From positions 1 through 53,624 of the forward strand of contig JAHAFI010000022.1 in NCBI GenBank assembly GCA_018374355.1: 53,624 bases of DNA, written 5' to 3'. Below, piece by piece: positions 1-8,189 of this stretch (positions are counted from its first letter, which is position 1; each line of letters opens with the position of its first letter). The translations under genes were made by a program, and so were the position numbers. The notes below the pieces were generated by a model. That model was not told the DNA's origin and ran no database searches. It worked only from the letters and a program-made list of their open reading frames with translations. This DNA comes from Clostridiales bacterium. GTDB lineage: Bacteria > Bacillota > Clostridia > Lachnospirales > Lachnospiraceae.

Positions 1-136
1 CTACGAATCTCAGAGAACCCATATTATCGGTTATCGCATAGTAAAACGAAAACAGAAAGGGGATTATATAGAAGAACGTAACTCCCAGTAGGCTGGGCAG
101 AAGGAATACAAAATAGAATACATTTCTTTTTCTCAT
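1..136 (-). CDS. Sugar ABC transporter permease (UgpA/MalF type), N-terminus only
   Basis: Reading leftward from an ATG at 136 gives a hydrophobic N-terminus (MRKRNVFYFVFLLPSLLGVT, then FFYIIPFLFSFYYAITD) typical of the first membrane segment of MalF/UgpA-class sugar permeases. The window edge cuts it after about 45 codons. A GGGGAG ribosome site lies 7 bases upstream. An in-frame ATG at 151 is a possible earlier start but is badly spaced from its AGAGGTG. The gene follows the binding-protein gene at 615-2192 on the same strand but is separated from it by 480 bp holding its own promoter, so it is probably expressed partly independently. The family call rests on hydrophobicity pattern and neighbour only. 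Confidence 0.75.
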   Translation of the reverse strand, partial: MRKRNVFYFVFLLPSLLGVTFFYIIPFLFSFYYAITDNMGSLRFV

Positions 137-148
137 TATCGTGCTCCC

Positions 149-410
149 CATTGTTGATAAATTTTCACCTCTGCTGTATTACTTTATTTTTCTATTTGAC
201 TATAGCATAGATTTCTGCCCCGTGCGAAAATTGTGCTTCAATTATCAAATTTTGTGCTTAATATGCAAAATGGCCCCTTCAGAGTCTCTCTTTTTCCGGA
301 GAATTGCCCGATGACGACCATTCAGACACATGATTTATGTTTTTTTATATGCAATATCTGTTTTTTCAAAAAAAACATTGCATCATATTATACGCTAATA
401 ACATCATTCC
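149..410. repeat. Long direct repeat, copy 1 (promoter segment plus lanM tail remnant)
   Basis: About 260 bp repeated at 2803-3063 with roughly 85-90% identity by eye; the offset is a constant 2654 bases through the promoter half. On the minus strand this copy contains, in order, a short stretch encoding GMMLLAYNMM (the LanM of this window ends GMMLLVYNMT), a spacer, two TTAAGCACAA-like half-sites, an extended -10 and the permease start region. The lanM similarity stops abruptly at about 410, so this copy is a junction left by duplication or recombination. The permease start is intact here, so this copy is probably the one in its original place. Confidence 0.85.
199..259 (-). promoter_or_regulatory. 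Promoter with AraC-type paired half-sites (copy 1)
   Basis: On the minus strand an extended -10 (TGCTATAGT, hexamer at 199-204) has no recognisable -35 hexamer. Just upstream are two direct repeats AAGCACAA (minus strand; plus positions 231-238 and 252-259) exactly 21 bp apart, that is two helical turns, with the proximal one touching the -35 position. This is the usual arrangement for class II activation by AraC-family proteins, including YesN-type response regulators. It should drive the permease gene. The activator is inferred. Confidence 0.6.
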
Positions 411-614
411 AAAGAGAACACACGGATGTTCTTCGATATCATTGATTGTAGATACCACAAAGGAAATCCCAACATCATGATATTTACAAACAACAAAGGC
501 TCTGTTGAGTCCCTCTATAAAGTTGAAAAACGATACAGGCTTTCTGGTAAGTTCAATGCTTCTCCAGTTAAAAAATCCTTTACTTACTATCTACACTTTG
601 AATTATACAGGAAG
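411..614. other. Gene-free spacer
   Basis: Between the repeat and the end of the binding-protein gene. On the minus strand one frame is open over about 40 codons with one internal stop and could be a decayed coding remnant, but I do not recognise it. No promoter, terminator or RNA gene is evident. Confidence 0.4.
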
Positions 615-2192
615 CTACTCATTAAGCCAGATCGTGGCCCGGTCCTGCAGCTTTTCCGCACATTGCTGGGCAGTGGTCAGGCCATTTACGTAAAATTCCT
701 GCAAAATATCATCCACGTCCACACTGTACAGATCAATGTTCACTATAGGCCGGTCCAGAATCCGGTCGATCATTTCAGTCATCTCATCCGAATTAACCGT
801 GTTAAAGTCACCATATCCTACAGCCAAAACATGGTATCCATTCTGGTTGATATCCTCCAACATATTCTGAAAGGTGGTTTTGTTCAGAGGGATACGGTAT
901 GTGTAAGGGCATGGCGATCCCAGATTCATAAAGTTCAGATGTTCCATGTCCCGGGTGCTTAAGCAGTATTTTATAAACTCCCAGGCAAGTTCCGGGTTTT
1001 TCATGGAGGCTGGCAGGCAGAACTCCTCCCTAGAGACCACCCCCAGATTCCCATCCGAGGTGGTAAGGGGATACGGCCCTGCGACGTATTCTTTAGGCTG
1101 CTGCATGGTAAGCAGGCTGGGCATAAAAGAGTCCTCCAGAGCACAGAATCCAAGCCGGATATTTTTTATCTCGGTTTTTGCGGCCTCTTCGGCCTCTCCG
1201 AATCCTCCGTAGTAAATACGCTCCGTATATTTTCCGGTTTTCCGATACCTGATACTAGAATCCATAATTCCACCAGCGGCCAACCTCCACAAATGCTTCT
1301 GATCCAGATCAGGATCCTCATTGAGGGCGTTATTGGTCCGGGTCAAAAACTCGATACCTTCCGGTGAATCAAAGGAGGCGGTTCGGTTTTCCAGATCCAT
1401 ATAACGACAGCGTTCCAGATAGTAATACAGCATATCCTTGCCCGTGGCACAGAAACTCAGATTCAGATCCTCATGGGACTCCCGGGCCTGCTCATACCAG
1501 TCCAGAACCTTGTTGGCATCCACGGTTTCAATACTATCCGGGGCAACCTCCAACTCTTCCAGGATTTCCCGGTCCAGGTAGAGTGCATAAAACATGAAAG
1601 AATATGGCAGCGTGGTCAGTTGGCCGTCCACCTCAAAGCTTTTCAGCACATCTGTGAAATAGTTGTCTGGATCAAGCTCCGGATCCTTATCCCAGAACTG
1701 GTGAAAGTCCACCAAAAGACCACTGCGGGTCAACTGGGGGATATTCAGCCAGGACCTTACATCATACAGGAGGTAATCCGCCTCTCCGCTGGCAAGTTCC
1801 ATAGAAATCTCCGCAAAAGCGCTCTCCCTGACCATTTCGAATTCTGCCGGAGACATGGCCATACGATCAAGGCCAGACACACCGGAATTTGCTATGTTTA
1901 TTGTCACATTTGGGTGCAGTTGCATGAATTCTTTCGCCAGGCAGTACATGGGATCATTCTCATCACGAGCCCAAAATGTCTTGATGGTCAGCTCCCCGCT
2001 GAGACTATCACCTTCCAAGAGAGCGGAATCTCCCAACGCATCCTGGCTGTCTCCATCGGACGCCTCATCGGCAGAAGATGCCTGAGCCATCACCCGGCTG
2101 TAGATTTCATCCTGTTCACTTTGACATCCCGCAAATGGCAAGCTCATGCCGGCCGCAAGAAGAATGGCAACGATTGTCTTTATCATGCGCAT
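615..2192 (-). CDS. ABC transporter extracellular sugar-binding lipoprotein
   Basis: A 525-residue solute-binding protein of the large, low-similarity class found with Lachnospiraceae carbohydrate importers. It has a lipoprotein signal: positive start, hydrophobic stretch, then LPFAGC with the lipidated Cys at residue 23. An acidic Ser/Ala/Asp-rich linker (about 35-65) follows, then a mature domain beginning ELTIKTFWARDEN. A GGAAAGGAA ribosome site precedes the ATG at 2192. It would capture a carbohydrate outside the cell and pass it to a permease, probably the one starting at 136. The substrate cannot be told from sequence. No ATPase is in view, as is usual when a shared MsmX-type ATPase is used. 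Confidence 0.85.
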   Translation of the reverse strand: MRMIKTIVAILLAAGMSLPFAGCQSEQDEIYSRVMAQASSADEASDGDSQDALGDSALLEGDSLSGELTIKTFWARDENDPMYCLAKEFMQLHPNVTINIANSGVSGLDRMAMSPAEFEMVRESAFAEISMELASGEADYLLYDVRSWLNIPQLTRSGLLVDFHQFWDKDPELDPDNYFTDVLKSFEVDGQLTTLPYSFMFYALYLDREILEELEVAPDSIETVDANKVLDWYEQARESHEDLNLSFCATGKDMLYYYLERCRYMDLENRTASFDSPEGIEFLTRTNNALNEDPDLDQKHLWRLAAGGIMDSSIRYRKTGKYTERIYYGGFGEAEEAAKTEIKNIRLGFCALEDSFMPSLLTMQQPKEYVAGPYPLTTSDGNLGVVSREEFCLPASMKNPELAWEFIKYCLSTRDMEHLNFMNLGSPCPYTYRIPLNKTTFQNMLEDINQNGYHVLAVGYGDFNTVNSDEMTEMIDRILDRPIVNIDLYSVDVDDILQEFYVNGLTTAQQCAEKLQDRATIWLNE

Positions 2193-2345
2193 TGGTGTTC
2201 CTTTCCTTTCATCATAGAATCAATAACCCAAGCTTTTAGAAAAACCAAAGACGTAATTCTTAACACAGATTTCTTGTGTTCCGAACTACGCCCTTAGTCA
2301 GTGTTCTAAAGCACCAGATAAAACTCATTCTCTATAGAGTACTTA

Positions 2346-2528
2346 TCATGCATTGGAATTTCTGCTATTTACTGTAACATCCACAGAAGTATGCGCTTCT
2401 TGCGGATACCACGAAGAAACTTCCACGCCACAGTGATTCAGACAGGTACATCCGCAGCCATTAGCCGTCATAGTAATGTACGTACTTGCCATCTGATTCT
2501 CAGTAGATTTTCTCAGCATTCTTTTCAT
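2346..2528 (-). CDS. Small Cys-rich peptide, candidate RiPP precursor
   Basis: A 60-residue peptide with a good AAGGGG ribosome site before its ATG. It has a basic N-terminus (MKRMLRKSTENQMAS), a Thr-rich middle and a Cys cluster NGCGCTCLNHCG (Cys at about 25, 27, 29 and 33), followed by a Ser/Thr/Val/Asn-rich tail. Layout (short MK-rich leader, then closely spaced Cys) recalls Cys-rich precursors of ribosomally made modified peptides such as the CLI_3235 class. It lies downstream of the second promoter repeat and upstream of the binding-protein gene on the same strand, 500 bp beyond lanM. No radical SAM enzyme is nearby; LanM is the only modifying enzyme in the window. It could instead be an unmodified small protein. 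Confidence 0.5.
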   Translation of the reverse strand: MKRMLRKSTENQMASTYITMTANGCGCTCLNHCGVEVSSWYPQEAHTSVDVTVNSRNSNA

Positions 2529-2802
2529 ACTTTCACCCCTTTTTCTCTAATTAAAGCTGTAATCTAATTTATTTTGTTATTACAAATAAATTCCAAAGTT
2601 GAATCCCCTCACCCAATCACAGCGGTGAGACAAACAATCACATCTCTATCTGTACATTGATAGCATTGGCAAGAGAGTTTAATGTGAGTAATCTGGCTCC
2701 CCCGTGTCCGGCGCAAGGAAGCCGTGATTCCGTTTTTTAGGAAACCACCCTTATGGAGGTGGAAACCATTAGTATCAATGCATTCTTTGCAAGCGCACTC
2801 TT
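2529..2802. other. Spacer downstream of promoter copy 2
   Basis: Holds no recognised gene. On the minus strand the ATG aligned with the permease start (2805) opens only a 22-codon frame that ends at about 2737. A second open stretch (2638-2711, containing GGARLLTLNSLANAINV and a stop) looks like the tail of a lost gene I cannot identify. A small hairpin (CCACC...GGTGG) lies at about 2746-2762. Confidence 0.4.
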
Positions 2803-3063
2803 CATTATTGATAAAATTCCGCCTCTGCTGTATTACTTTATTTTTCTATTTGACTATAGCATAGATTTCTCCTCTGTGCGGAAATTGTGCTTCAATTATC
2901 GATTTTTGTGCTTAATATGCAAAATGTCCCCTTCAGAGTCTCTCTTTTCTCAGAGATATGCCCGAAGCCGACCATTTGGACACATAATTTATGTTTTTTA
3001 TACAAAATATCTGTTTTTGAAAAAAATACTTTAAGTCATATTATACACTAATAACATCATCCC
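2803..3063. repeat. Long direct repeat, copy 2 (contains the true lanM 3' end)
   Basis: Partner of 149-410. Here the lanM portion is the real C-terminus of the LanM gene (its stop is at 3031), so the repeat spans the last ~10 codons of lanM, the spacer and a minus-strand promoter. The -10, both half-sites and the AGAGG element are conserved, but downstream of the aligned ATG there is no permease. Conservation of the operator between the copies suggests that both promoters are functional. Confidence 0.85.
2853..2913 (-). promoter_or_regulatory. Promoter with AraC-type paired half-sites (copy 2)
   Basis: Same architecture as copy 1: extended -10 TGCTATAGT (hexamer at 2853-2858) and two AAGCACAA half-sites (plus positions 2885-2892 and 2906-2913) 21 bp apart on the minus strand. 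It probably drives the Cys-rich peptide and the binding-protein gene, giving both halves of the transporter the same activator control. Confidence 0.55.
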
Positions 3064-5847
3064 GACTCCTGTCATTCCATTCATAAATCCGGGTTGAAAT
3101 CTTTCCGAAATCTTATAGCCAACTTCTTTTTCAAACATTTCAACAATTTCTGCAAACAAATAATTTATTTTTTCATCTACGTTTTTATTTGAGGGAATGT
3201 TTTCTAAATATTTTTTTAATATCATCAAGTTTCCACTTCTGCCATGGCATAAACATATCTCATCTTCATAATCAGCATGTAGTAAAGATTCGATAGCTCG
3301 CGCAATATCTCTTTCAATTTCCATGTCACAAGAGAATTCCTTTAGCTCTCGCAAACATAAACGAGAAATTAGTATTCCTGGCGCTCCATGACACCACGAA
3401 TTTCTTCCCTGTACATCTTTAGATTGATCCAAAGCATTTCCTCTTAGATCAATCCAATTACCTATGTTTTCTGAATAAAAGTTATTCTCGTATTTCACTA
3501 AGTCTTTTATTATGGAAGAATATTTCTCCTCATGAGTAAAACGTAATAGCTGACTATAAGAAAAAATAAATCCACTGTTTCCATGAGCCATACCTGTAAG
3601 GGGTAACTTTTCCTCTCCGATTAACCATCCTGTTCCATAAGGAGTTATACTCCTCTTTCCCCATAGCCACTCACCTACTTCTCTAGCCCAGGAAAGATAT
3701 TTACTATCATATGTGCATTCATACAATTGCAGCAATACATAAATAAATCCTGCATTTCCTGACAGGAAATCAAAATTTGAATCCTTCATCCATATTTTTT
3801 CTAAAGCCCATATATGATTTTCTGCCATCTGTAAAATATTTTTATCATGCGAAACCTTATATTGAAAAATATAAGACAGAATAATAGATCCTTCGCCCGT
3901 CAATGCTCCTGTTCTTTTTGATTCCAACATATCATGATCCTTTAAGATACACTGAGTATATGAAAACATTCGTTTCAGAATCATGTGATATATTTTTTTA
4001 TATAAATCAGAAGGATACTTCTGTACTATTCCTGCCATAAATACGGCCATTCCAGCCACTCCTTCATAAAAATACATATCAATGGGATTATATTTCCAAT
4101 GTCCGTTCTCCTCAACTCTGATTCCTATCCAGGATACCTCTCCATTGTGATCAATAATAGCAGTATCACATATTTCATCCGCTATTTTTTTTATAATAAT
4201 CTCCATTCTATCTTTTTCAGGCGCTATTCTTTTCTTATACTCTCCACTTTTCGTTCCAACATCCGCTTTTGATAAACCTCTTAATGCTGTCCTAATTAGC
4301 CAAATCTGTTTGGAAAATTCGTTTTTCAAACATTGTTTTTTCAAATGAAATCCATCTAAAGGTAAATTATCAAAGTACGTAATACCTTCTATTTCTTGAC
4401 CTCTATAAATCTTATCAGTGACACCTTTACCATAAAATAACGGAATATCCAAATTTAGAAGAGCCTCTATTTCATAATTCTGTATTTGCTCATTAATCTC
4501 AGAAACACTTTTGTCCCATCTTCTTAAATATTCCAAAAATTTTTTTCTTGAATTATAGGATTGAAGATAATCTGGATATAACGAAATTGACTGTAGCATT
4601 GCATATTGCTGTGTATTTCTTCTTACAATACGAAATTCTCCATCATATAAATCCAATATCATTTTGTCAAATTCTGTATTGTTTTCCATGTAACGTATAT
4701 ACGCTTGTCTAAAGCCATCACAAATCACCTCTGTATACTCAATTGGCCCTATACTTATTCCTGCCAGTACCGGAATACTACCATTTAGATCAATTTCCAC
4801 ATCCTTATATCCTATCTTCATCTTTAACGTTTTTTCATTTTCTACAAACGGACTTTTCAATTTTATTTTTTGTTTGCCCGGTAGATGAAGTGCATTAAAA
4901 CAATTTCCACCCAATTTTTCAAATACGCTAACCGGAAGAAAACCTGACTTTAGCACAGAATTCTGTATCAAATTCGTTACATATTCATCCACATTCTGAG
5001 ACCTTTTCATTTCAAAAATCCCCGGAATCGTTTCAGCATCTAACACTACAGGATATTCGCCGATAGACATTATATTTTCACCATGCAAGTCTGTAGCATC
5101 TAAAATCCATGCTAAGAATATGTGTATGCCACATCTAAAATAATATCTCTCCACTTCAGCTTTATTCCTACATTCTTCTTGCTTTAGAAATGCTTCCCAT
5201 CCATAATTTTCTTTGATAATACAAGAAAATGAAAACCCTTCCATTCCACATTCCATACACATTCTATTAAATATATTTTGATACTGAGCCTCTTTTTTTA
5301 TACTGTGAGGTTTATATATCAATGCAGTCTTATTGTCAAGAACAACTTTCGCAACTGTCTTGCCCCCATTATGGGCATCAGACAAGCCCAGTTGAATATC
5401 TTCTATCCCATTAAATTTATTATAATTACACAGTGCTTCCAGTTCTTCCTGATCATCTTTTATTGCAGATAATATATCGCAAAGCAGAATAACGGTTTGC
5501 TTCATTCTTAAAGAAAGCAAACGAAACAATTCCGGATATTTTATATTTAATGTCTGAAGATAGGCATCATTTGTCAAAAAATGGTCATTATAATAATCAT
5601 ATCCCTCTCTCTCATCTAAGACTTTTAAATTATTTTTTTCTACATTTTGTTGCATCTCATAAATCAGAACTCGTACCGGTAATCCCTTTAACTGTCGGTA
5701 ACAATTTTTTGCAATAATTTCCTCATTTATATCATCTTCCTCTAAATTATATTGATATAAAACTCTTTTAAAAAAATTAATTCCCTTCTTACAAAAATGA
5801 ATATAAAAGCAACCAAATATTTTTTCTCTAATGTATTTTTCCCACAT
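3031..5847 (-). CDS. lanM: Class II lanthipeptide synthetase LanM
   Basis: A 938-residue bifunctional enzyme that phosphorylates and eliminates Ser/Thr of a precursor peptide and then adds Cys thiols to form (methyl)lanthionine rings. The N-terminal dehydratase domain (DUF4135, about 60-560) shows the kinase-like residues: IYKPHS (Lys179), TDLHGENIM (Asp253, Asn258) and VVLDAET (Asp270). The C-terminal LanC cyclase domain (about 590-938) has the AHG motif (His755) and the zinc ligands in WCHG (Cys819) and CHGRSGN (Cys867, His868). GGGAGG before the ATG at 5847 decides the start over an upstream one. It lies 50 bp after the precursor gene, past an attenuating hairpin. Length and all catalytic motifs are normal, so it should be active. 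Confidence 0.95.
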   Translation of the reverse strand: MWEKYIREKIFGCFYIHFCKKGINFFKRVLYQYNLEEDDINEEIIAKNCYRQLKGLPVRVLIYEMQQNVEKNNLKVLDEREGYDYYNDHFLTNDAYLQTLNIKYPELFRLLSLRMKQTVILLCDILSAIKDDQEELEALCNYNKFNGIEDIQLGLSDAHNGGKTVAKVVLDNKTALIYKPHSIKKEAQYQNIFNRMCMECGMEGFSFSCIIKENYGWEAFLKQEECRNKAEVERYYFRCGIHIFLAWILDATDLHGENIMSIGEYPVVLDAETIPGIFEMKRSQNVDEYVTNLIQNSVLKSGFLPVSVFEKLGGNCFNALHLPGKQKIKLKSPFVENEKTLKMKIGYKDVEIDLNGSIPVLAGISIGPIEYTEVICDGFRQAYIRYMENNTEFDKMILDLYDGEFRIVRRNTQQYAMLQSISLYPDYLQSYNSRKKFLEYLRRWDKSVSEINEQIQNYEIEALLNLDIPLFYGKGVTDKIYRGQEIEGITYFDNLPLDGFHLKKQCLKNEFSKQIWLIRTALRGLSKADVGTKSGEYKKRIAPEKDRMEIIIKKIADEICDTAIIDHNGEVSWIGIRVEENGHWKYNPIDMYFYEGVAGMAVFMAGIVQKYPSDLYKKIYHMILKRMFSYTQCILKDHDMLESKRTGALTGEGSIILSYIFQYKVSHDKNILQMAENHIWALEKIWMKDSNFDFLSGNAGFIYVLLQLYECTYDSKYLSWAREVGEWLWGKRSITPYGTGWLIGEEKLPLTGMAHGNSGFIFSYSQLLRFTHEEKYSSIIKDLVKYENNFYSENIGNWIDLRGNALDQSKDVQGRNSWCHGAPGILISRLCLRELKEFSCDMEIERDIARAIESLLHADYEDEICLCHGRSGNLMILKKYLENIPSNKNVDEKINYLFAEIVEMFEKEVGYKISERFQPGFMNGMTGVGMMLLVYNMT

Positions 5848-5858
5848 AAATCCTCCCA

Positions 5859-5896
5859 AAAAAGAGCTGTGCAAAATATTGCAACAGCTCTTTTCT
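5859..5896 (-). terminator. Attenuating terminator between precursor and lanM
   Basis: Directly after the precursor stop codon the minus strand carries AAAGAGCTG-TTGCAA facing TTTTGCA-CAGCTCTTT, then a run of six T. It is a strong, nearly perfect hairpin with U-tract, and the lanM ribosome site lies within 5 bases of its end. Partial termination here would make far more precursor than enzyme transcript, as is known from other lanthipeptide operons. Confidence 0.85.
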
Positions 5897-6040
5897 CTAA
5901 CAGCACAACAATGTCAAAAACGGCCCATACAAATATGTTATATCTCTTTCAGTTCCGCTTGATTCTACTATCATTTCCAACTGATCGAGTTCAAATTCCA
6001 TATTGCCCGCGCACTGTTCTTGTTCTTTTTGATTATACAT
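5897..6040 (-). CDS. lanA: Lanthipeptide precursor, divergent lacticin-481/ruminococcin-like
   Basis: A 47-residue peptide with a very strong GGAGGAGGTG ribosome site before the ATG at 6040. An acidic leader (ELDQLEMIVESSG) is followed by a short core TERDITYLYGPFLTLLCC. Size (47 aa) and a C-terminus ending in two Cys after an aromatic/Thr stretch match ruminococcin A and the lacticin 481 group, whose precursors end in FTCC. The core lacks the conserved internal Glu-Cys and has only two Cys and three Thr, so at most two rings can form. No Gly-Gly site is present; Ser-Gly may be the cleavage point. Position between the kinase and lanM (18 and 49 bp gaps) supports the call. It could also act as the inducing signal of the kinase. 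Confidence 0.75.
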   Translation of the reverse strand: MYNQKEQEQCAGNMEFELDQLEMIVESSGTERDITYLYGPFLTLLCC

Positions 6041-6097
6041 TATTTCACCTCCTCCCAATGCTCTTTGCATTTTAATCATTAACTTGTTTATAAAAAC

Positions 6098-7408
6098 CTA
6101 AAGGGCTTTCATCAAATTTTGACAAAAAACAATCAATACCTCGAATGAAGTCTGTGTATAATTAAATTTAATTGATCCATTTTCCTTTTTTACTATTTCC
6201 TCAACATTTTTCAACCCCCATCCGTGTGCAAATGCATCTCTTTTAGTAGTGCAAAATTTTCCTATACTCTTTTTAGGCAATGTATTACTTGCATTTTTTA
6301 TTCTAACCTGAAATGTACATCCTCTTTTGATGATATCCATGGAAATCCATCTTCTGTCCAAATTACACTTCACTGCTGCTTCTATAGCATTATCTAAGAG
6401 ATTTCCCAAAATAATTACTAAATCACTTTCACTAATAGGAACACTGACATAATCACTGTACAATTGAAATACAATTTTGTTTTCGTCCATCATTTTTTTC
6501 TTCATAGAAATCAGAAAATCTATGTACTTATATCCAGTCCATATATCTACACTGAAAGGTGGAATTTCATTCTTTTCCTGAAGGAACAATCGTGCTTCAT
6601 CAAACTTTTCCTCAACCAAACATTGATACAAAAAATTCCTTTCATGTTGAATATCATGGCTACGTTTGGCCATTTCATCGTATCTTTGCTGGAGTTGTAT
6701 TTGATAATCCTTTTGTAACTTTTGATTTAGTAATAATAAATCCTTTTCAGATTTTATTTTCCATATTACACTTAGCGTCAATGTCACGAACATGCATAAA
6801 ATAATCACCACGATAAATCCCAGATTAACAAGTAAATAGGGCTTTTGTATTTCCTGCTCACTTTTACTCATGATATACGATATAATTTCATTCTCGATCC
6901 AATCCACCACAAGTAACAGCGGCCATACTCTTCTACACAAGTCACGGACAAAATATTTATGCTGTTTCATGTATAAAATCAAAATTAATAAAAATACGAT
7001 ACATAACAGTTCAGTTAAAATAACCCATATAGGTTCTCCATAGCGATTAACCTCAATGATATTCTTTTCGTTTATTATTCCCTCACAGAGTAACACAGAT
7101 AATTTAATCAAGCATGTAAATAAAAGATACGTCATTTCCCAAAACAATGCTAATAGCGCACAGTCTTTTTTCACTACTAAAAACAATACCCCTACCATGA
7201 TTGGGAAAAGAAGATTCATTGATGTTGAAATCCATGCCAGCGTTCCATTATATGCATACAATATTGAAATTACAGATACCGGAATAATCATGCACCATCG
7301 TTTTTTTGTATCATAACATTTATCTATTACTTCCGGAAAAAAGACACATATTCCAAGCCAATGTTCCACCAGCATAACTATAAAAACTAATATTTTTCCG
7401 AATTCCAA
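6098..7408 (-). CDS. AgrC/ComD-like sensor histidine kinase (HPK10)
   Basis: A 436-residue membrane sensor: six or seven hydrophobic segments over residues 1-215, a short coiled linker, then a GHKL-type catalytic part. RSHDIQHERNF carries the phospho-acceptor His (251 or 255), NLLDNAIEAA is the N box, and HGWGLKNVEEIV is the G box. This architecture is that of peptide-pheromone receptors. The ORF begins with a TTG inside the preceding regulator gene (22-base overlap), so translation is coupled; the exact start is uncertain. It is followed 57 bp later by the precursor gene. The likely signal is the modified peptide itself or a related one, giving autoinduction; this is inference. Confidence 0.88.
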   Translation of the reverse strand: MEFGKILVFIVMLVEHWLGICVFFPEVIDKCYDTKKRWCMIIPVSVISILYAYNGTLAWISTSMNLLFPIMVGVLFLVVKKDCALLALFWEMTYLLFTCLIKLSVLLCEGIINEKNIIEVNRYGEPIWVILTELLCIVFLLILILYMKQHKYFVRDLCRRVWPLLLVVDWIENEIISYIMSKSEQEIQKPYLLVNLGFIVVIILCMFVTLTLSVIWKIKSEKDLLLLNQKLQKDYQIQLQQRYDEMAKRSHDIQHERNFLYQCLVEEKFDEARLFLQEKNEIPPFSVDIWTGYKYIDFLISMKKKMMDENKIVFQLYSDYVSVPISESDLVIILGNLLDNAIEAAVKCNLDRRWISMDIIKRGCTFQVRIKNASNTLPKKSIGKFCTTKRDAFAHGWGLKNVEEIVKKENGSIKFNYTQTSFEVLIVFCQNLMKAL

Positions 7409-8139
7409 TATTCCGCAATCCCTTCTATAAGTTTTTCAATGTTTCCTCTTCCAATAGGGATTTTATCCCCGTTCTGCATGATAATTTCTTTGTTTTTCAT
7501 AGCCCTGACATGAGCTATATTCGCGACATATCCTCTGCTCACCTCTAAAAACTGTCTCCTTGGCAATTCTTCAAGAATGCTCTTCAGTGATTTTCTTTCA
7601 CGACTAATTCCATTTACATGAAAAAATACAGAATTTTTATTATCTTTCATTATATAATAGATCTCACGATACAATAGAATTTCTGCATCCAAATAATGTC
7701 TTAAAATATAACATCCTTTTTCTTTTTCGTTTAGTTTAGGAAGCATTGCCTGAAAAGCTAACGGCAATTTTTCTACCAATTCCTTTTTTAATATATAACG
7801 AAATGCATTTACTTCAAAAGCACCAGGAGAATACTGAATATAATCTGTAACAAAGATAATCAACGCATTAGAATAATATTTCTGTATTTCTTTTGCTAAT
7901 TTCATTCCTGACATCAATGGCATTTCTACATCTATTAAAAAAATATTATAATAAACTCCATTTTCCAAATCAACTAATAAATCCATCGGGCTCAGATATG
8001 CGTTTATATAATAATTTTGTTTCTGAGAAACTAAGGTTTCCTCTGCAATTTTTTTTGTATTCAGGCAACATCCCTCATCATCATCGACAATTGCAGCCCT
8101 TATCATCACTTGCTCTAATCTAACCGCTTCTTGTTCCAT
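7387..8139 (-). CDS. LytTR-family response regulator
   Basis: A 250-residue protein with a receiver domain (VDDDEG near the N-terminus, phospho-acceptor Asp70 in FLIDVEMP) and a C-terminal LytTR DNA-binding domain (about 140-245, including FLEVSRGYVANIAHV). This is the AgrA/ComE type that pairs with HPK10 kinases. The ATG at 8139 has an AAGGG site; a longer frame from 8172 lacks one. It is the first gene of the lanthipeptide operon and overlaps the kinase gene by 22 bases. It should activate its own operon when the kinase senses peptide. Confidence 0.88.
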   Translation of the reverse strand: MEQEAVRLEQVMIRAAIVDDDEGCCLNTKKIAEETLVSQKQNYYINAYLSPMDLLVDLENGVYYNIFLIDVEMPLMSGMKLAKEIQKYYSNALIIFVTDYIQYSPGAFEVNAFRYILKKELVEKLPLAFQAMLPKLNEKEKGCYILRHYLDAEILLYREIYYIMKDNKNSVFFHVNGISRERKSLKSILEELPRRQFLEVSRGYVANIAHVRAMKNKEIIMQNGDKIPIGRGNIEKLIEGIAEYWNSEKY

Positions 8140-8189
8140 AAAGTTAATTCCCTTCTTGTTGCATGTCAGCAAAACTATTAACTTTTATT

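Noticed and set aside
2753..3034. Open frame on the plus strand across the second repeat copy
   Set aside because: No ribosome site or family resemblance; it overlaps the repeat and the lanM stop and is explained by the minus-strand promoter segment.
5874..5897. Longer LanM with nine extra N-terminal residues, and a longer precursor containing Gly-Gly-Gly
   Set aside because: The extra codons are the ribosome sites GGGAGG and GGAGGAGG read as protein; the internal ATGs at 5847 and 6040 are correctly spaced.
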